Positions 35,455 through 48,600 of a stretch of DNA of 64,000 nucleotides are shown here, piece by piece; position 1 is the first letter of the stretch; each line of letters opens with the position of its first letter. Below the pieces are notes generated by a model, which searched no databases, was not told where the DNA came from, and worked only from the letters and a program-made list of their open reading frames with translations. Made by a program: the position numbers and the translations under genes. Source of the DNA: Cucumis sativus (Eukaryota; Streptophyta; Magnoliopsida; Cucurbitales; Cucurbitaceae); NCBI RefSeq assembly GCF_000004075.3, contig NC_026661.2:19744307-19808306 (forward strand). The letters run 5' to 3'.

Positions 35455-37608
35455 ATGAGTTTGCTTTACAGTACGAATTTCAAATTCTCCAACGACGAAA
35501 TGAAGAAATACCCTGATTTTATGGATTGTGATTCGACCAACAACCATCATTCTCAACAAGAACACAACAATTCTGGTGGTCTTATGCGTTATTGCTCTGC
35601 TCCGACCTCTCTGTTTGCGAGTCTCGTCGATGGAACTGAAGGTTTTAATTCCAGCAACAATGGCGGTGGGACCCGTGAGGATTATCGGTTTATTCGATCT
35701 TCTAGCCCTGAGGTCGAAGTTATTTTGTCGAGGTTTATGGCGTCGTGTAATGGAAAATTTGATTCGGGATCTGGTGAGAGGACGGTGAAGGAAGAAACAG
35801 GGGAACCGGTTCAACAACAAAACGGGTTCTGTAATCAACCATCTTCAATGGTTAATACGAGGTCGGTTGATGCTGGTGGTAGAGCTCCGGTTGGGAACTC
35901 GTATGGTGTTATGAATTCTTCGGATTTTGATAACTCGATGCAATCGCAATTGGGTGCGAGAAATTGTTCTAATCTTTTTAGGCAAAGCAGCTCTCCTGCT
36001 GGATTTTTCTCTCATTTGATTGCTGAAAATGGTAATATTTCTGTACATGAAATCCCCTTTTTGTTTTTGGTTTTTTTGTTCTCTCAAATTATAAGGGTGT
36101 AGGCTACATGGTTTAGTCAACCTGATTGGTTAAAAAAATTTCAGCTCCAATATTTGTAAAGTCCTTTGCTCCCATTAATTTAACTTTAGTCGTTTTTCTT
36201 TGGGCTTCTGTTACAAAGAAATTTAGATATTATTTTGTTTGATTGGAGATGCCTCTGTTTTTGTAGGCTTTCCTTTGTTCTTGTATTCGTTTGTTTACTC
36301 GTATAAAAGAAAATTCAGAATATGGTTTTTATTTTCCCTTTTTGTGAAAAGAAAAAAGGATTGCTTCTTCATCTTCATAGCAAACATAGTTCAACTTACA
36401 TATATATGTTAACGACGGAGGGCTTTGTGGTTAAAGCTGAAACTGATAATTTAGATCGGATTCTTTCATGGATTAGATAGTGTAGATTGAGTAGCTTTTT
36501 CGTTGAGTCACTTGTTAACAGGACTACCTCTTGTTAAATTGCAGGCAATACAACAAGGGAGGTCGACAAGTTTGGGACTTGCAATAGGAAAGATGTAGAT
36601 GCTGCTTATCCATCTACTCGGATTGGTAGTCAGATGAACTTATCCGGCCATTCATTTGGCTCAAACCATATGCCACCAATCGCGGAAGAGGAGAATAAAA
36701 GCATAGGCATTGTCGGTAGCTCCCGCCATCGTCAGAAAGCTAACAGCGGTGATCGACTTCAGACCGACGATTTCCTCAATAGTTCTTGGGATAACTCTGC
36801 AATGAGGGACACAAAGAGAGGGAGAGATAACAATGGGCGTGCATTTGCAACTTCGATTGTGCTTGAAACTCAGGTACAACTTGATGAGAGTACCTGCCAA
36901 GTGTTTTCTGATTAATAATGTGCTTTGCGATAGGGTTTGGCTTAACAAGTCTTTCTTCAGCAGAATGCTGATTCTGGGAATAACATTCGTGGATTGGCTC
37001 ATCATTTGAGTTTACCTATAAGTTTCAATAAGGATCCGGTAGAGAAATTTTTACGATTTCAAGAGCCTGTCCCTCATCAAATTCGAGCAAAAAGAGGATG
37101 TGCCACACACCCGCGAAGCATTGCAGAGCGGGTAGATCCTCTCTTCTTTCAATCAACCTCTCATTGTTCTTAACTGATTAACTCTAATGTAAACTCATCA
37201 AATTCTTAATCTCCTAATGCTCAAATTATCAGATGAGAAGAACACGGATTAGTGAGAGAATAAAAAAACTGCAAGAGCTTTTTCCTGACATGGACAAGGT
37301 AATTATCCTGAGCCTAGATGATAAATCTTGTTTATGTCGTAAAGTTTACAATGTTTAAAGACTAAAATAGTTCGATCGCTCAATCTTTCTTTGCAGCAGA
37401 CAAGCACAGCTGATATGTTAGAGTTGGCCGTTGAATACATTAAAGGGCTGCAGAGACAGGTCAAGGTAACCTCCAAAAGCAACCTAAAGTTCATAAAATC
37501 ACATGAAGATCCAGCCAATACCTTTTACTCACAAGAATCACTTTTCTTTTCGTGCAGACTCTCACAGATACGAAAGCGAAATGCACTTGCTCATGTTCGA
37601 GTCAATAA
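35455..37608 (+). CDS. bHLH transcription factor, bHLH122/128/130 (FBH) subgroup
   Basis: Six coding exons: 35455-36031, 36545-36873, 36961-37131, 37233-37298, 37397-37465 and 37558-37608, giving 420 residues. The N-terminal half contains the subgroup's GLMRYCSAPTSLFASLVD motif, then Ser/Asn-rich sequence. The bHLH domain is C-terminal (about residues 352-404): HPRSIAERMRRTRISERIKK has the His-Glu-Arg residues that read E-boxes, and the 66-bp fourth exon is typical of bHLH genes. Members of this subgroup bind E-boxes in the CONSTANS promoter (FBH proteins) or act in ABA and stomatal responses. A 90-bp leader intron (35261-35350, GTGAGA...TTGCAG) may precede the ATG. Exons 3 and 5 each start at a CAGCAG tandem acceptor. 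The gene is tail-to-tail with the thaumatin-like gene, 228 bp between stops. Confidence 0.93.
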
Positions 37609-37836
37609 CAAGAAGCCATAAAGAAAGCAACACCTATCTTTTAGTTTGATTTTGATCTGTACAGAAAGCAGGCAACACCTATCTTTTAAGCTCTAAGGAA
37701 GAAAGATACAAGAAAGAACAATACAACGTTGTCTACTTTGTTTAAAAGTCATAGGATTTTAGGAAATTGTCTGTGTAATAGAAACTCTTGTAAGTTAAAA
37801 TAGTTCAATGTAAGATCCAAATCATGGGTCATTCAC

Positions 37837-38613
37837 TCAACAAAATCCAATTGAATAGTTCGCTTTCTGGCATGTAAATGTGCTGCTTCCATCATCATAT
37901 GCATAACTATAAGCCAATGGACAAGCTAACTTGAATGCTTTCGAATAAACTGTCGGCTTACACGTCTTCGGGGTACTGTATACCCCCGTGCAGCAATACT
38001 CTGGCTTGTTGAAAGCCAGGCATGCACTCTTACAACCAATGACCGTATCATTCTTCTTCATCTCCAAACCATCAGGGCAATGCTGATTCAAATCTGTCAG
38101 GCATTTCACCGTTTGGCAAGTACTCGATCCACCAGATGGAGCTATCGAAATTGGAATGTTATAGCCATCAACAAGGCTAACATCATAAAAATCTAAAGGA
38201 CTGTCTAAGGTGAACTCTGCAAGTGTGGCAGGTGGGACACCACCCGCCCCTGCACATTCGAGTACGCCACCACAGTCACCAGTTTGGCACGTTCCTTTGC
38301 CAGAGACATCAAAGGAACATCCACGTCGACCCCAGAATCGTCCGGACCATCCTGTAGGCGCATTGATCGTCACGGTCTCGCCAGGCTTAAGCTGAAATCC
38401 ACCATTCATCAGTTGAGGCCTCCCAGCTCCTGGTTGGATTCCTGGCCATATTATGTCATTACATTTATTCTCCAAAGTGAAAACTGCAGCATCAATGCCT
38501 GAAAAGGAAAACCATGCATCAGAATACAAAGAGAAAGAAAGGAAAAGAGAGAGAGATTTGTGTTTGGTACCCAAGAAAAAGCACAAAGGCAGAATGACAA
38601 ACAAGAACTCCAT
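37837..38613 (-). CDS. Thaumatin-like protein (PR-5 family)
   Basis: Two exons on the minus strand, 38613-38571 and 38498-37837, encode 234 residues: a hydrophobic signal peptide (about 1-18), then the thaumatin fold. All 16 family cysteines are present, including SAC, YCCTG and the final GFC. The acidic-cleft residues (Arg after GW.GRFW, the Glu in LAEFTL, and Asp residues in FYDVSLVDGYN) are visible. Such proteins are secreted, bind beta-glucans and act in defence or development. The 72-bp intron begins GTACCA, ends TTTTCAG and interrupts the signal peptide, the usual place in this family. It is a multiple of three and stop-free, so an unspliced mRNA would read through as 258 residues. No C-terminal extension or GPI signal is seen. 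Confidence 0.93.
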   Translation of the reverse strand: MEFLFVILPLCFFLGTKHKSLSLFLSFSLYSDAWFSFSGIDAAVFTLENKCNDIIWPGIQPGAGRPQLMNGGFQLKPGETVTINAPTGWSGRFWGRRGCSFDVSGKGTCQTGDCGGVLECAGAGGVPPATLAEFTLDSPLDFYDVSLVDGYNIPISIAPSGGSSTCQTVKCLTDLNQHCPDGLEMKKNDTVIGCKSACLAFNKPEYCCTGVYSTPKTCKPTVYSKAFKLACPLAYSYAYDDGSSTFTCQKANYSIGFC

Positions 38614-39477
38614 GAGAGCAGGAAAAAATGGGAACGTTGGATTATGAATATTGGGTTTTAAAGAAGGCCAAACAAACAGAACTTTCTGACCCAGAAGAAA
38701 TCCAACAACTTGTCACATGAGGATGATTTTTACGACTTGATATGTTACCAAAATTGGATGGAAAAAACGATACGTTTGGTAAGTGAGTGATTGAAAGAAA
38801 AAAAACTGGTCTTAAATTCACTTGTATTTGACCACAAGGCCAGAGAGTAAAAACAAATATGGTAATTTCAGCATTTATGGGTATAGTTAAGCTATCAAAA
38901 ATGGCGAAAAGAGAAATATTTCAATGGTCTAAAGCTTACTATCTACAAGAATCATGTGATAATTAATGGTGGGAAAATTTCCAATCATGTTTTTACTTCA
39001 TTGGGTGCCCAATTTTAATTTTAATCACTTGGATTGTATTGATTTTTAGTAAATAATGAGAGTATTAAGTACATATTAGCAATTGGTTAAGAGTTTGTTG
39101 AGAGGAGTTTGGAATCATAACGTTAAAGCTAATATCAATTAGCTCACTTGTTTTGATATTTAAAGAAATACAAATGTGGTAGATACTAAAAAACTCATCG
39201 AATTTTGGAGTATATGAAAGAAGTTATGAACTATGAAGGTATTATTATTTTCCTAAAAGAAAACATTGGGTTTAATTAGGCCTTGAAATGAGGAATGTCA
39301 ATTGGGGAAGTCATCCCAAGTATATAAACACAAGGCCTTTGGGCCATAGCCCTACTTCTACTTCTTAATTGTTGGGCCACTTCAGCACTTTGTTACCCAA
39401 TTATTATCATCTAATTGTAATGACTAATTGACTAATTAGATTAGTATCTTAAATAAACAAACATGGTACAATAATGA

Positions 39478-39800
39478 TAAAACATTTGTAAAATAGCAAA
39501 TATTTTACCAATTAAATAGTAAAATTTTTGAAAATGTCAAGTTTGATCTTCCTTATGAAAATTATTAATAGAAGCTATCACTAGTAACCGATATCAATGA
39601 CAGCACTGATAGTACATTTTTCAAATTAAAATCTATTATTAATAGCATCTATCGGTGATAGTAACTACTATCTATAATAGTTTTCAATTTGAGAAAATAA
39701 AAAAAAAAAAAAAAACTTGCACTTAGAATAATTATTAGTGATAACAACTAATAACGGCTATTAGTGTGATAATATTTATGAGTGATAGCTTTAATTTGAG
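39478..39800. repeat. Degenerate dispersed repeat (CTATC-GTGATAG family), copy A
   Basis: Contains GCTATCACTAGTAACCGATA, GCACTGATAGTA, ATCTATCGGTGATAGTAAC and AGTGATAGC, plus a 17-base poly(A). Similar short inverted CTATCA/TGATAG units recur at 40.2, 45.0 and 55.5 kb. This type of repeat is familiar from cucurbit intergenic DNA. Boundaries are approximate. Confidence 0.5.
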
Positions 39801-40129
39801 AAATTTGGAAAGGAACGCTCAAAGTGGTGGCTACACGTTGATTTTTTTAGTCTTTTACTAATTTTGTGCTATATGCAATTATTTCATCACTTTGTTACAT
39901 ATTTTACAATTTGTTGTTTAAATGTCACTTACGAAAGTGGCTCATTTTTAAACTTAATACTCAAGTGTATAACAACGTTGTTAAAGAAATGTAAATATAA
40001 CCAAATCTATAGACGTGAAGAGTAGTATAAGTTCAATTTTCAAAATCCAAAATTTAAAACACCATTCTCATCTTCTTGTTTTTTTAATAAACAAATGAAT
40101 TTCTTGGTTCTGGTTATCCATTCATAACG

Positions 40130-40290
40130 TTTACAAAATAAAAATTATCGTAAATGAAAAAACTGTTGAAAATATTTATAAAAATATATAGTAAATTTTC
40201 AAAATTTATTAATAATATAGACGAATATACTCTTTTTTCTATATCAGCGTCTATTAGTGGTAAATTTGAATTGTAAATATTTTGTTTCTA
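40130..40290. repeat. Degenerate dispersed repeat, copy B
   Basis: Shares with 55430-55610, in the same orientation, the order AAAATATTTA, then TATAGTAAA, then ATATCAGCGTCTATTAGTGG, then TTGTAAATATTTTG. No coding capacity; MITE-like, boundaries approximate. Confidence 0.5.
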
Positions 40291-42891
40291 TTTGTTACAC
40301 TTAAAAATACCCTAAATCTAAACCTAATTTCGAAAAATAAACCGTTTGCTAATCATTCGGTTTTGTAAAGTTAAGCATATAAACGTTATTTCTATCCGTT
40401 ATCCATTTAGGTTTTGAAAGTATAGTTTTTTTTCTTTGGAGAAAAACCATAGTCATAATAATTAATACCTTTAGTTTTTTATAAAAAAAAATATTTTGAA
40501 GCATTATGTAGTTGAAGTCAAAGCAATATGGTAATTAAGAACTTGTTAAAAATTAAACAACGTTATTATATTAATTAGATAAATTAGTTTTTGACTCTTG
40601 AATTAAACAAACTTAATCATTATTATATCAAATTCATTGCCCAAATTGATTATAAACTATAAATTAAGAATTGTAAATTATTAGAAATATGTGAAGGGTT
40701 TTGCTTAGTTGGTCTCAACAATTTGTTTGGTTAAAGACAAATCAGTAGATAAATTAAACTAAAACAAAGGATTAAACAAATCCAATTGAAAAAGAGACTT
40801 CTTCTATAAACCATTTTCATTATTGTGAGGCATTCAAAATCATCATTATTATTTTTTTGTTTGAAATTACTCATTTTGTTTACCATTTTATTCCATCATA
40901 TTAATATTGGTCTCGATAGGAACTAAATCATTACAAATTATAAAGTGCATAAACTAATTCGTTATGCTTTTGCTTCCTCTCATGATGATTTGCTGACTTG
41001 AAAACTAAACTTCTAACCAGATATATTATTCTTTTTGAATATTTGTTTTGGTTCAGAGTGTTGTTGTGTGGCTGCTAACAAAAGAAAAAATGTATTATTA
41101 ACTTATACTGTATATGACGTGGTTCATAGAATAGAACTTGTTACATTGACCGAATAAAACTTTATAGATCTTCTAAAATAATAAATATACTCAAGTTGAA
41201 TCTATCATTTATTTGATTTATGATTGGTATAGTTAGGTATAATTCCATTTTTTTATTGTCTTGTTCAAGTTTGGTACAAGCAAAAATTTTGACAATATTA
41301 ATTGGAAACTAATTGATACATAGTCAAATTTTAATTTATTTTGATGGTAGAATCCGAAGATGATTTTCAAAAGCAAAAGTCGTTAATTATATGTCTAACA
41401 CACCTTTTTACTAAACTCATAAATTCAAAAACATATAAAACATAATTTTTACTTACCAATCAGACGTTCAAACTAGTTAATAAACCCGATCAAAAATCTT
41501 TTATTTTTTAAAAAAAATATTGAACCCGAGACGTCTTATCCTCGATACATATACAAGTGTATGTTGAGTATCCAATATTTTTCTAAACCAAAATTTGTTG
41601 TTTTTACTTGAAAACACATAGACTTACATGTTAGGAGGTTAGGAAGTATATGAACCTAAATTAATATTACAAATACAAAAAATAAAAAGCATTTAAAAAA
41701 AGGAATAGATTGATTTTTGTGTAGTAAAATATAAGGTAACAAACACATAAATATATAATTTATGAAGATTTATAGGATTTGTTTGTTGTAATAAACAATG
41801 TTTGGAATCATTCAAATATGAACTAGCACCAATTACAACCAATAAGAAACACCTAAATAATATTTTTTGGTCAATGCCCACACCACCACGACTTATTATT
41901 ACTATTAGTTTTCTTTTTTCTTTTCAAGCAATATCATATATCATATATCATATATATATATATATATAAATTATTTCAATAGCATGATATAATATTTATG
42001 AAAAGTTGGTAAGGTCAAGGTCAAACTTCCCACATGAGTGAGAGATTTAACTTTTTGTCATTAATTAATAAGTATGTGTGATGTATGATCCTTTTGATAT
42101 TCTAAATTTATGGTATGATAATGTTAAAAAGAAAAAAAAAAAATTGATTTATAATTTTAGGTAGTAATGTGTGTGTCATAAGTTTAGTGGTTATTCTTTG
42201 CTTAAGTAACTTTGTTTGAGATAAAAAATTGAAGTTCAATTTTACAATACGAAGAAAATATTGTATAATAAAACAAAAGGAATAACCTAACCCTAATTAA
42301 TCAAACTGTGTAATTAGATGGTGTTAGTCATTAATTACATCTGGAATAGGGTTTTGAAATATTATCAAATTTAATTCCAACAAAACATGGATTAATCTCA
42401 AACTTAAAATTCTAGGTTTTGTTTTTATTCTTAATTAACATAATTTGTTCAAGGATCTTTTAGGTATGTTCGTGTGTGGATATGAAACTACATGGTTTGT
42501 GCATAATGTATGGATACATCATTCAAACGATTTGATAGCAATATTAATTTACTAACAATAAAACAACTAGATTGTTGCGAACAAAATATAGTGATAAACA
42601 AACATAAAATAATATTGTATTTAAAACATTGGAAAAATAGTTTTGTATGTAAAATTAAAAAGTTCAAAATTCAATTGTATTTGTTCTATCTCTTAAAATT
42701 TCCAAAATAATAATTAATCATCTTTCATATAGTTTCCAACAATTTTTTATTTAGAAAAAAACACTATTTTTTTTTCTTGAACCTCACAAGTGGTAATTAA
42801 AATAGAGAAGTAAACAATAAAATACACATTTTTTCCTTTTTTTTCTTTTTTTCCTCTCTTAAAATAATATATCCAATATTAATTTTATATT

Positions 42892-45612
42892 TTAATCAGA
42901 AGCAAATGGGTTGAATTTCACAACCGGAACGCAATTGAGCGGGTGGGCCATGGGCAACCCGAGACCCGATCCGATTTCCATATTCGCCTTTTTCTCCTCT
43001 TTGCCGTCCACTTTCCAGTCAAAGCATTGAACCATGGCGGCGATTACGACGGTGCTGGTGGTGAAAGCCAAGGTAGACCCGGGACAGCCGCGCCGTCCGC
43101 CGCCAAATGGAACGAAATTGAAATTTTGGCCCTTAATTTCGTACTGGATCTGCTTCATGCTGTCGCCTTCCTTGGCCTGTGATATGAATCTCTCCGGCCG
43201 GAACTCGTTGGGATCTTCCCAGGAATTGGGATCTCTCATAATGGCGAAGAGATTAACGCCTACCATGGTGTTTTCCGGTATGTCGTAACCGTTGATTTTG
43301 CAGCTTTGTGGACAACTCCTCATCGCCACCGGCACCGCCGGGTACATTCTTAGGCCTTCCTTCACCACCGCCTACACAATTTTCAGTTCACACTATTTAA
43401 CTAAAAATAAGAGACATTTTTCACAAAAATTCAAATTATTTACAAAATAACTATCTAAACTGTTAGACGATGTGAAAATAGTTTCAATCTTTTTTTAATA
43501 ACTAATTTGTAAAATATCAAATCTTTTCAAACGAAAAAGTAAATTGTTTTTTTTACTTAGTTTCCTCCATGATAGAGGCAGGATTTAAACCTTACTTGCA
43601 AGTAGGGCATATGGGGAACGTCGTTTTCCTGAACAAGTCTCGAGTCTCCGACAACGGAGAGTATCTCTTCTCTTAGCTTTTTGAGCTCTTTTGGGTGGTT
43701 GATTAGCTCTGCAATTATCCATTGCATCACCTCCGTCGACGTTCCGGTCCCGCCGACGAAAAGATCCTACGAATTAAACACCTCAATTTAACAGACTAAT
43801 ACAATAATAATGACAGATACACAAAACGACATTTGTTACAATTTAAACGCCATTTTCTTTCTCTTCCTTGCCGCCACCGGCCGGCAGATAATACACGTCC
43901 GACAATAATCAAATTATTGAATCAATCATCATTTGAAAATAACTAATATATTTCTAATGGTTTAAATATAGCATTTGAAGACTATTTATTCTTTTTATTT
44001 ATAAAAAGCAAAATAATAGCAATAACTATTTAAATTTATAGATTAAAACGATCTAAAATGTGAAGTGTATAAATTTGACAACCCACTTTTTACAAATGAA
44101 GGCAACAACCTTTGAAATTATAGTAATGTTAAATATGTGAGTATAAAATACTAAGATTCCTTCCATAAATCTAATATGATCAACCATTAATGCTTCAAAC
44201 TGAAATAAACATACTTTAATTTTTGTCAAAGTTCAAACTTTAAAGAAAACTAATTAAACCCCAGATCCATATTTTTCTCTTGTTCAAAGTATGATATTCC
44301 AAACCCCCTTTTTCTCTCTCTTTTCTTTTGATTAACAAAATGACAAGAAAAATTAAGGAAAATTTATTTACATAGAAAGGAAAAGCATTTCATGTGTCAA
44401 TAAAAACAGAAAAATAGATGATGCAAATAAGTTATTAATAATGAGAAGAAAAAAACAAACTTACCAACAAGAAAGCCTTCACATTTGTTCTAGTAATCTT
44501 AAACTCCGCTTGACTATCTTGATGAACCTTCAAGATTATATCCATTAAATCTCTGTCTTCTCTGTCAAAACCTTCTACCTTCCCTCTCTCTTCATGTTGC
44601 TTTAATGCTTTTTCTAATATCGCATCGTACCTGTAAGAGTTGTCTCGTCATATTTAGTCAAATACGTATATATGATCATATACGATCAAAATGATCCAAG
44701 TTATGTCCTTTGTACCTCATCGTCACGTCAATGGCTTGTTTTCCATACACCCAAAATGCCACCCTTTTCAGCGGCCATCCCACCACGTCGCCGAAGGCTA
44801 CTTTTGCTCCAACCTCCATTGTATCTTTTACTAGTTGTCGAATCTTTTCGGATTCGTCACTGTCATCTGCGCACCTTATGCTCATCATCATCCTGTTGAA
44901 ATTTAAAAACAAAAAAGTTAAAATTTACTACAACTCATATCAACTTAATTCTTTTAGTTCAAAAGTTGTTATTTGTTCAAGTCATTCTCTTCGATCTATC
45001 GTGATAGACTATAGTGCGGATAGTTAATATCAACCTGCAAATGCTATTGTTGGTTAGTTTCATGAGCTCTGCACCAACATCAACGAGCTGGTTGTTGTTG
45101 GCAGCAGCCACCATTTTTCGCAAGAATCTCAAAACCTCTTCATACCGAACAGCGCGTGATCGTTCAACTTGTTTCGGTGCAAGAAGCTCGGTCATGGTGA
45201 GCTTCTTCATGAAACGCCAATAGTCACCGTAAGGAGCGGCGAAGAATCCAGAGCTGCCATAGGGGGTTTCATCGCTGAAGGCAAACTTTGGACGAGAAGA
45301 AAAGGCGAGATCTTGAGTCTTAAAGACTTCGGTAGCGAGGGAAGCGGAGGAGACGACTATGCAACGGACAGCACCAAGTTGGAGGCAGAGAAGTGGGCCA
45401 AATTTGGAGGAGAGGGCAGTGAAGGACTTGTGGAGGGAGGGAGAGAGGAGGTGGAGGTGACCAAGAATAGGGATGGACGGGGGGCTCGGCGGGAGGCGGC
45501 GAAGATTGGAGGAGGATTTGGTGGTTTTTGATCTATGGAAAAGATATTGGAGGAGGAGAGTTGAGATGAAACAGAAGATGAAACAGAGGATGTAGGTGTT
45601 TGTTTCTGTCAT
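42892..45612 (-). CDS. Cytochrome P450, CYP71 clan (CYP93/CYP712/CYP705-like)
   Basis: Five exons on the minus strand, 45612-45035, 44892-44716, 44630-44465, 43766-43596 and 43371-42892, encode 523 residues. Visible in order are an N-terminal membrane anchor (about 7-24), the proline-rich hinge LPPSPPSIPILGHL, the I-helix region (308-317), ExxR as KEGLR (368-372), FRPERF, and the haem loop FGGGRRGCPG with Cys460. A-type ER-bound P450s of this clan hydroxylate specialised metabolites such as phenolics and terpenoids; the substrate cannot be told from sequence. In the oxygen-activation motif, usually (A/G)Gx(D/E)T(T/S), the sequence is GGTGTS, with Gly315 in place of the acidic residue. More introns are present than the single one of many A-type P450s. 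A TATA box lies about 130 bases upstream. Confidence 0.92.
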
Positions 45613-48600
45613 ATTTCTCTCTTTTCTTGTTGTTGTTTTGAGTTGAGAAGTTGAGAGAGAGATGAGAATGAAGTTAATGAAAGATGGAATGAATCAATTT
45701 TGTTGTGTCATCTCGTTTGAGACCCTTCCTTTCTTCTCTTTTATTTATAGAATTCATAGACTTTGGATCTCTCTCACCCTATATGTGATTTTGAGATTTC
45801 AAATGAGTCCCTTCCATTTATACTCCAATTATTTCATTTAGTGACCAAATTTATAATGAAAATATCGACTACCATTTTAAGACAATATTAAATCTAAGTA
45901 TGTTAGCATGACAAATAATATTTATAACTTGTTAGGAGACATGAATAATATTTTAATCTACATAAAAAAAATAGTTATCAAAACCATATACTTTTTTAAC
46001 TTGTATCATATAATTAGTGAGTAGTTTTGAGGATCTCCTTTTAAAAAAATTAAGAGATTTCACCGTTTTTATAAAGATAAATGATTTCGAAATGGTATCA
46101 CATGTTATCTATTAGTAATAGTTATAATTAGACTCTAAAACTCATCAAAGTTACAATAGTTATAGAGATTGAACCGCCAAAATGATAAAAATCAAATTTA
46201 TCCAATCATTACCGTTCTTACAATTATGTACGTTTAAAGGTCTAATTTCATTTTGAATGATAGAGTATAATTGCAATTATCATCATACTTTAGTGGTGGT
46301 CTTTTCAATTTATCATAAATTTGTGTCTTTGATCTAGATTTTAATAATATCAAGAGTTGTTAAGTATATTTATGTCCATGCCTTATTATTTCTCCCCTAT
46401 ACTAATATTTATGTCCCATGGGGCTGTCTCTAGAAATGAATATTAATTGATGCCTTAAAATGTATATAATAGTAATGAAACATAAATGATTTAGGAACTA
46501 TATTGTTTAGTTGAATTAAATGATTTGGTAAAGTGTCACATATTATTATTACTTATTTTGTAATTTTTCAAATGGCCTTTTTTTTTTATTTAGTACAAAA
46601 GTATAATAATAAGGATCCATTTTTTATTATTTATATTATAATTGGTTATTTAAAAAGGGTGGAACTTATATATATTTCATAATATATAAAAAGCTCCAAT
46701 AAAACTCCCATCATTTATTAACATTTTTGTAAATTCATTGATATTTGTGTAATTTTGAAAAGGAGTTAAATAATAATTGGTAATTCCAAAAAGAAAATTT
46801 GTTTTCCTTCTTTATAAAGTCAAAATTCAACTCTAAGAGAAATTACAATAATTCTTTCCACTCAAAACCCTATTTGACTCACAAGTCCATTTCTTTTATC
46901 TTTTAATCTCTTTCTCAATAGAGATAAAAATAACTTTTAGGATTAAACTTTTAAAATATTATAATAATTTAGTTTAATTACATATTAATACTATTTAACA
47001 ATATCTGAAAGGGAGAAAATTGAACAATATTTAACTTTTGTGTTAATCTATTTACCATTATTAATCCAATCAATTATAATTCACATATTTAAATCATAAT
47101 TTTTTTATAAAAAAAATCTAATAAACTATTCACACTATGGAGAGAATTAAGGTAACTTAAAAATATTAAACTAAGGTAACTTAAACTTTCATTAGAACAT
47201 AGTTTTAGACTAAAGACTAACGAAGTCAAATTTTAATACTTTATTCTATAAAACAAACTCACCTTTGGTATTTTAAATAATGTATTTCCTTCAAATAAAT
47301 ATATAATTAATTGTGAGAGCAAATGGTTGAAATTGAAAAATATATCTAATTAAGACAATTGTCCCTTTTTTTCTTTAATTATGCAACATGAATATATATT
47401 TTTTATTTCATTCATACTAATTAAATTAATATAGTGTGTGTCTTACTCTATAAACTAATTAAATATATTATTAACTTTTGTCCTCATTCAATTTTTCCTT
47501 TCATTATTTCTCTAAAAACTTAATTGTATAATTCTTACCCATATATGAAGGTACCTCATGGGGAATAATATATAGAAAATAGCATCGCCAATAAGTTATA
47601 CAATTTATATTATGAATATGATTGTTAATAAAATTAAAACTGTATATACTTTGTTTAAATAATTAGATCATAGTTTAAACTAAATTTGTTTAGTTTATTC
47701 GAAATTTGTATTCATAAACATTTAATCTCATCTTTTTTATTCTTTTACTAAGGGACAATGATTTTCACTAAGAGGCAATGATTTGACCAGGTAACTAATA
47801 GTTATATTTTAATTCATTTATGCAGTTTTAAATTTTTGTCTCTTTCTTTAATGTACTTCGTCATCGAAAATATAGATCAACTTATTATTAAAAACCTTCA
47901 ATTTCAAATGTAATATCAATAAAAAAAAAATGAAATGGATCCATGAATGACATGTAACTATTAGACTAATGTTAATATTTTAGTTAAATCTAAAGTTTAG
48001 GTGTTATTATTTTTTTCTCTCCTTGACTTTGCCAACTAAAGCCCTTAGTCTAAACTTTGATGTATGTATGTATCATAGAATAATTTCCCATCATTGTCAC
48101 AAAAACTCATATAAGGTTTTTTTTCTCTTTGCATAAAATATTTTCTACTTACCATTCAATTTTCGTATGAAATAAATTATGCAAATGTTGTAGTGGATTT
48201 GTGCCTAAGTGCTACAAAATAATCAAATTAATGTTCTTAATTAAAACTATTGTGGATATATAGGAAACGTTAATGTTACATCATAATCGTAATTAATATC
48301 AATTGAAAATAAATGAAACATTAATGTTACATCATAACATAATGTCGTATCCAAATGCAAAACACAAAAAACAATCACTTATCTCATTTAATTTTTCTTT
48401 TTCTAATTCAATTCTCTTTTTATTTTTCTTTTCTTCTTCTTTCTCTCATGATATCTACTTCTATATATTTTCCATAAATTTCCTTCAATCCTACTTAGTG
48501 TTTGTAGTCAATACTATTCAAATGCTTTGGAAATGTGGACTCTTTCCTCTTCATTATGTCTACCATTATATAAATCTTCCAATTTAAATTTACTTCTTGG

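Larger units (their letters stand above)
38614..42891. other. 4.3-kb AT-rich intergenic region
   Basis: Upstream sequence of the thaumatin-like gene, then AT-rich DNA with two degenerate copies of a dispersed repeat (39478-39800, 40130-40290) and an ATATC/AT microsatellite near 41936-41968. Open frames at 41693-41881 and 42510-42710 are AT-rich and look like chance. No gene was seen. Confidence 0.5.

Noticed and set aside
38210-38647. Plus-strand frames of 60-72 codons
   Set aside because: They are antisense shadows of the thaumatin-like gene.
45169-45531. 120-codon plus-strand frame rich in Gly/Glu/Arg
   Set aside because: It is antisense to the first P450 exon, where the minus strand clearly encodes the conserved protein.
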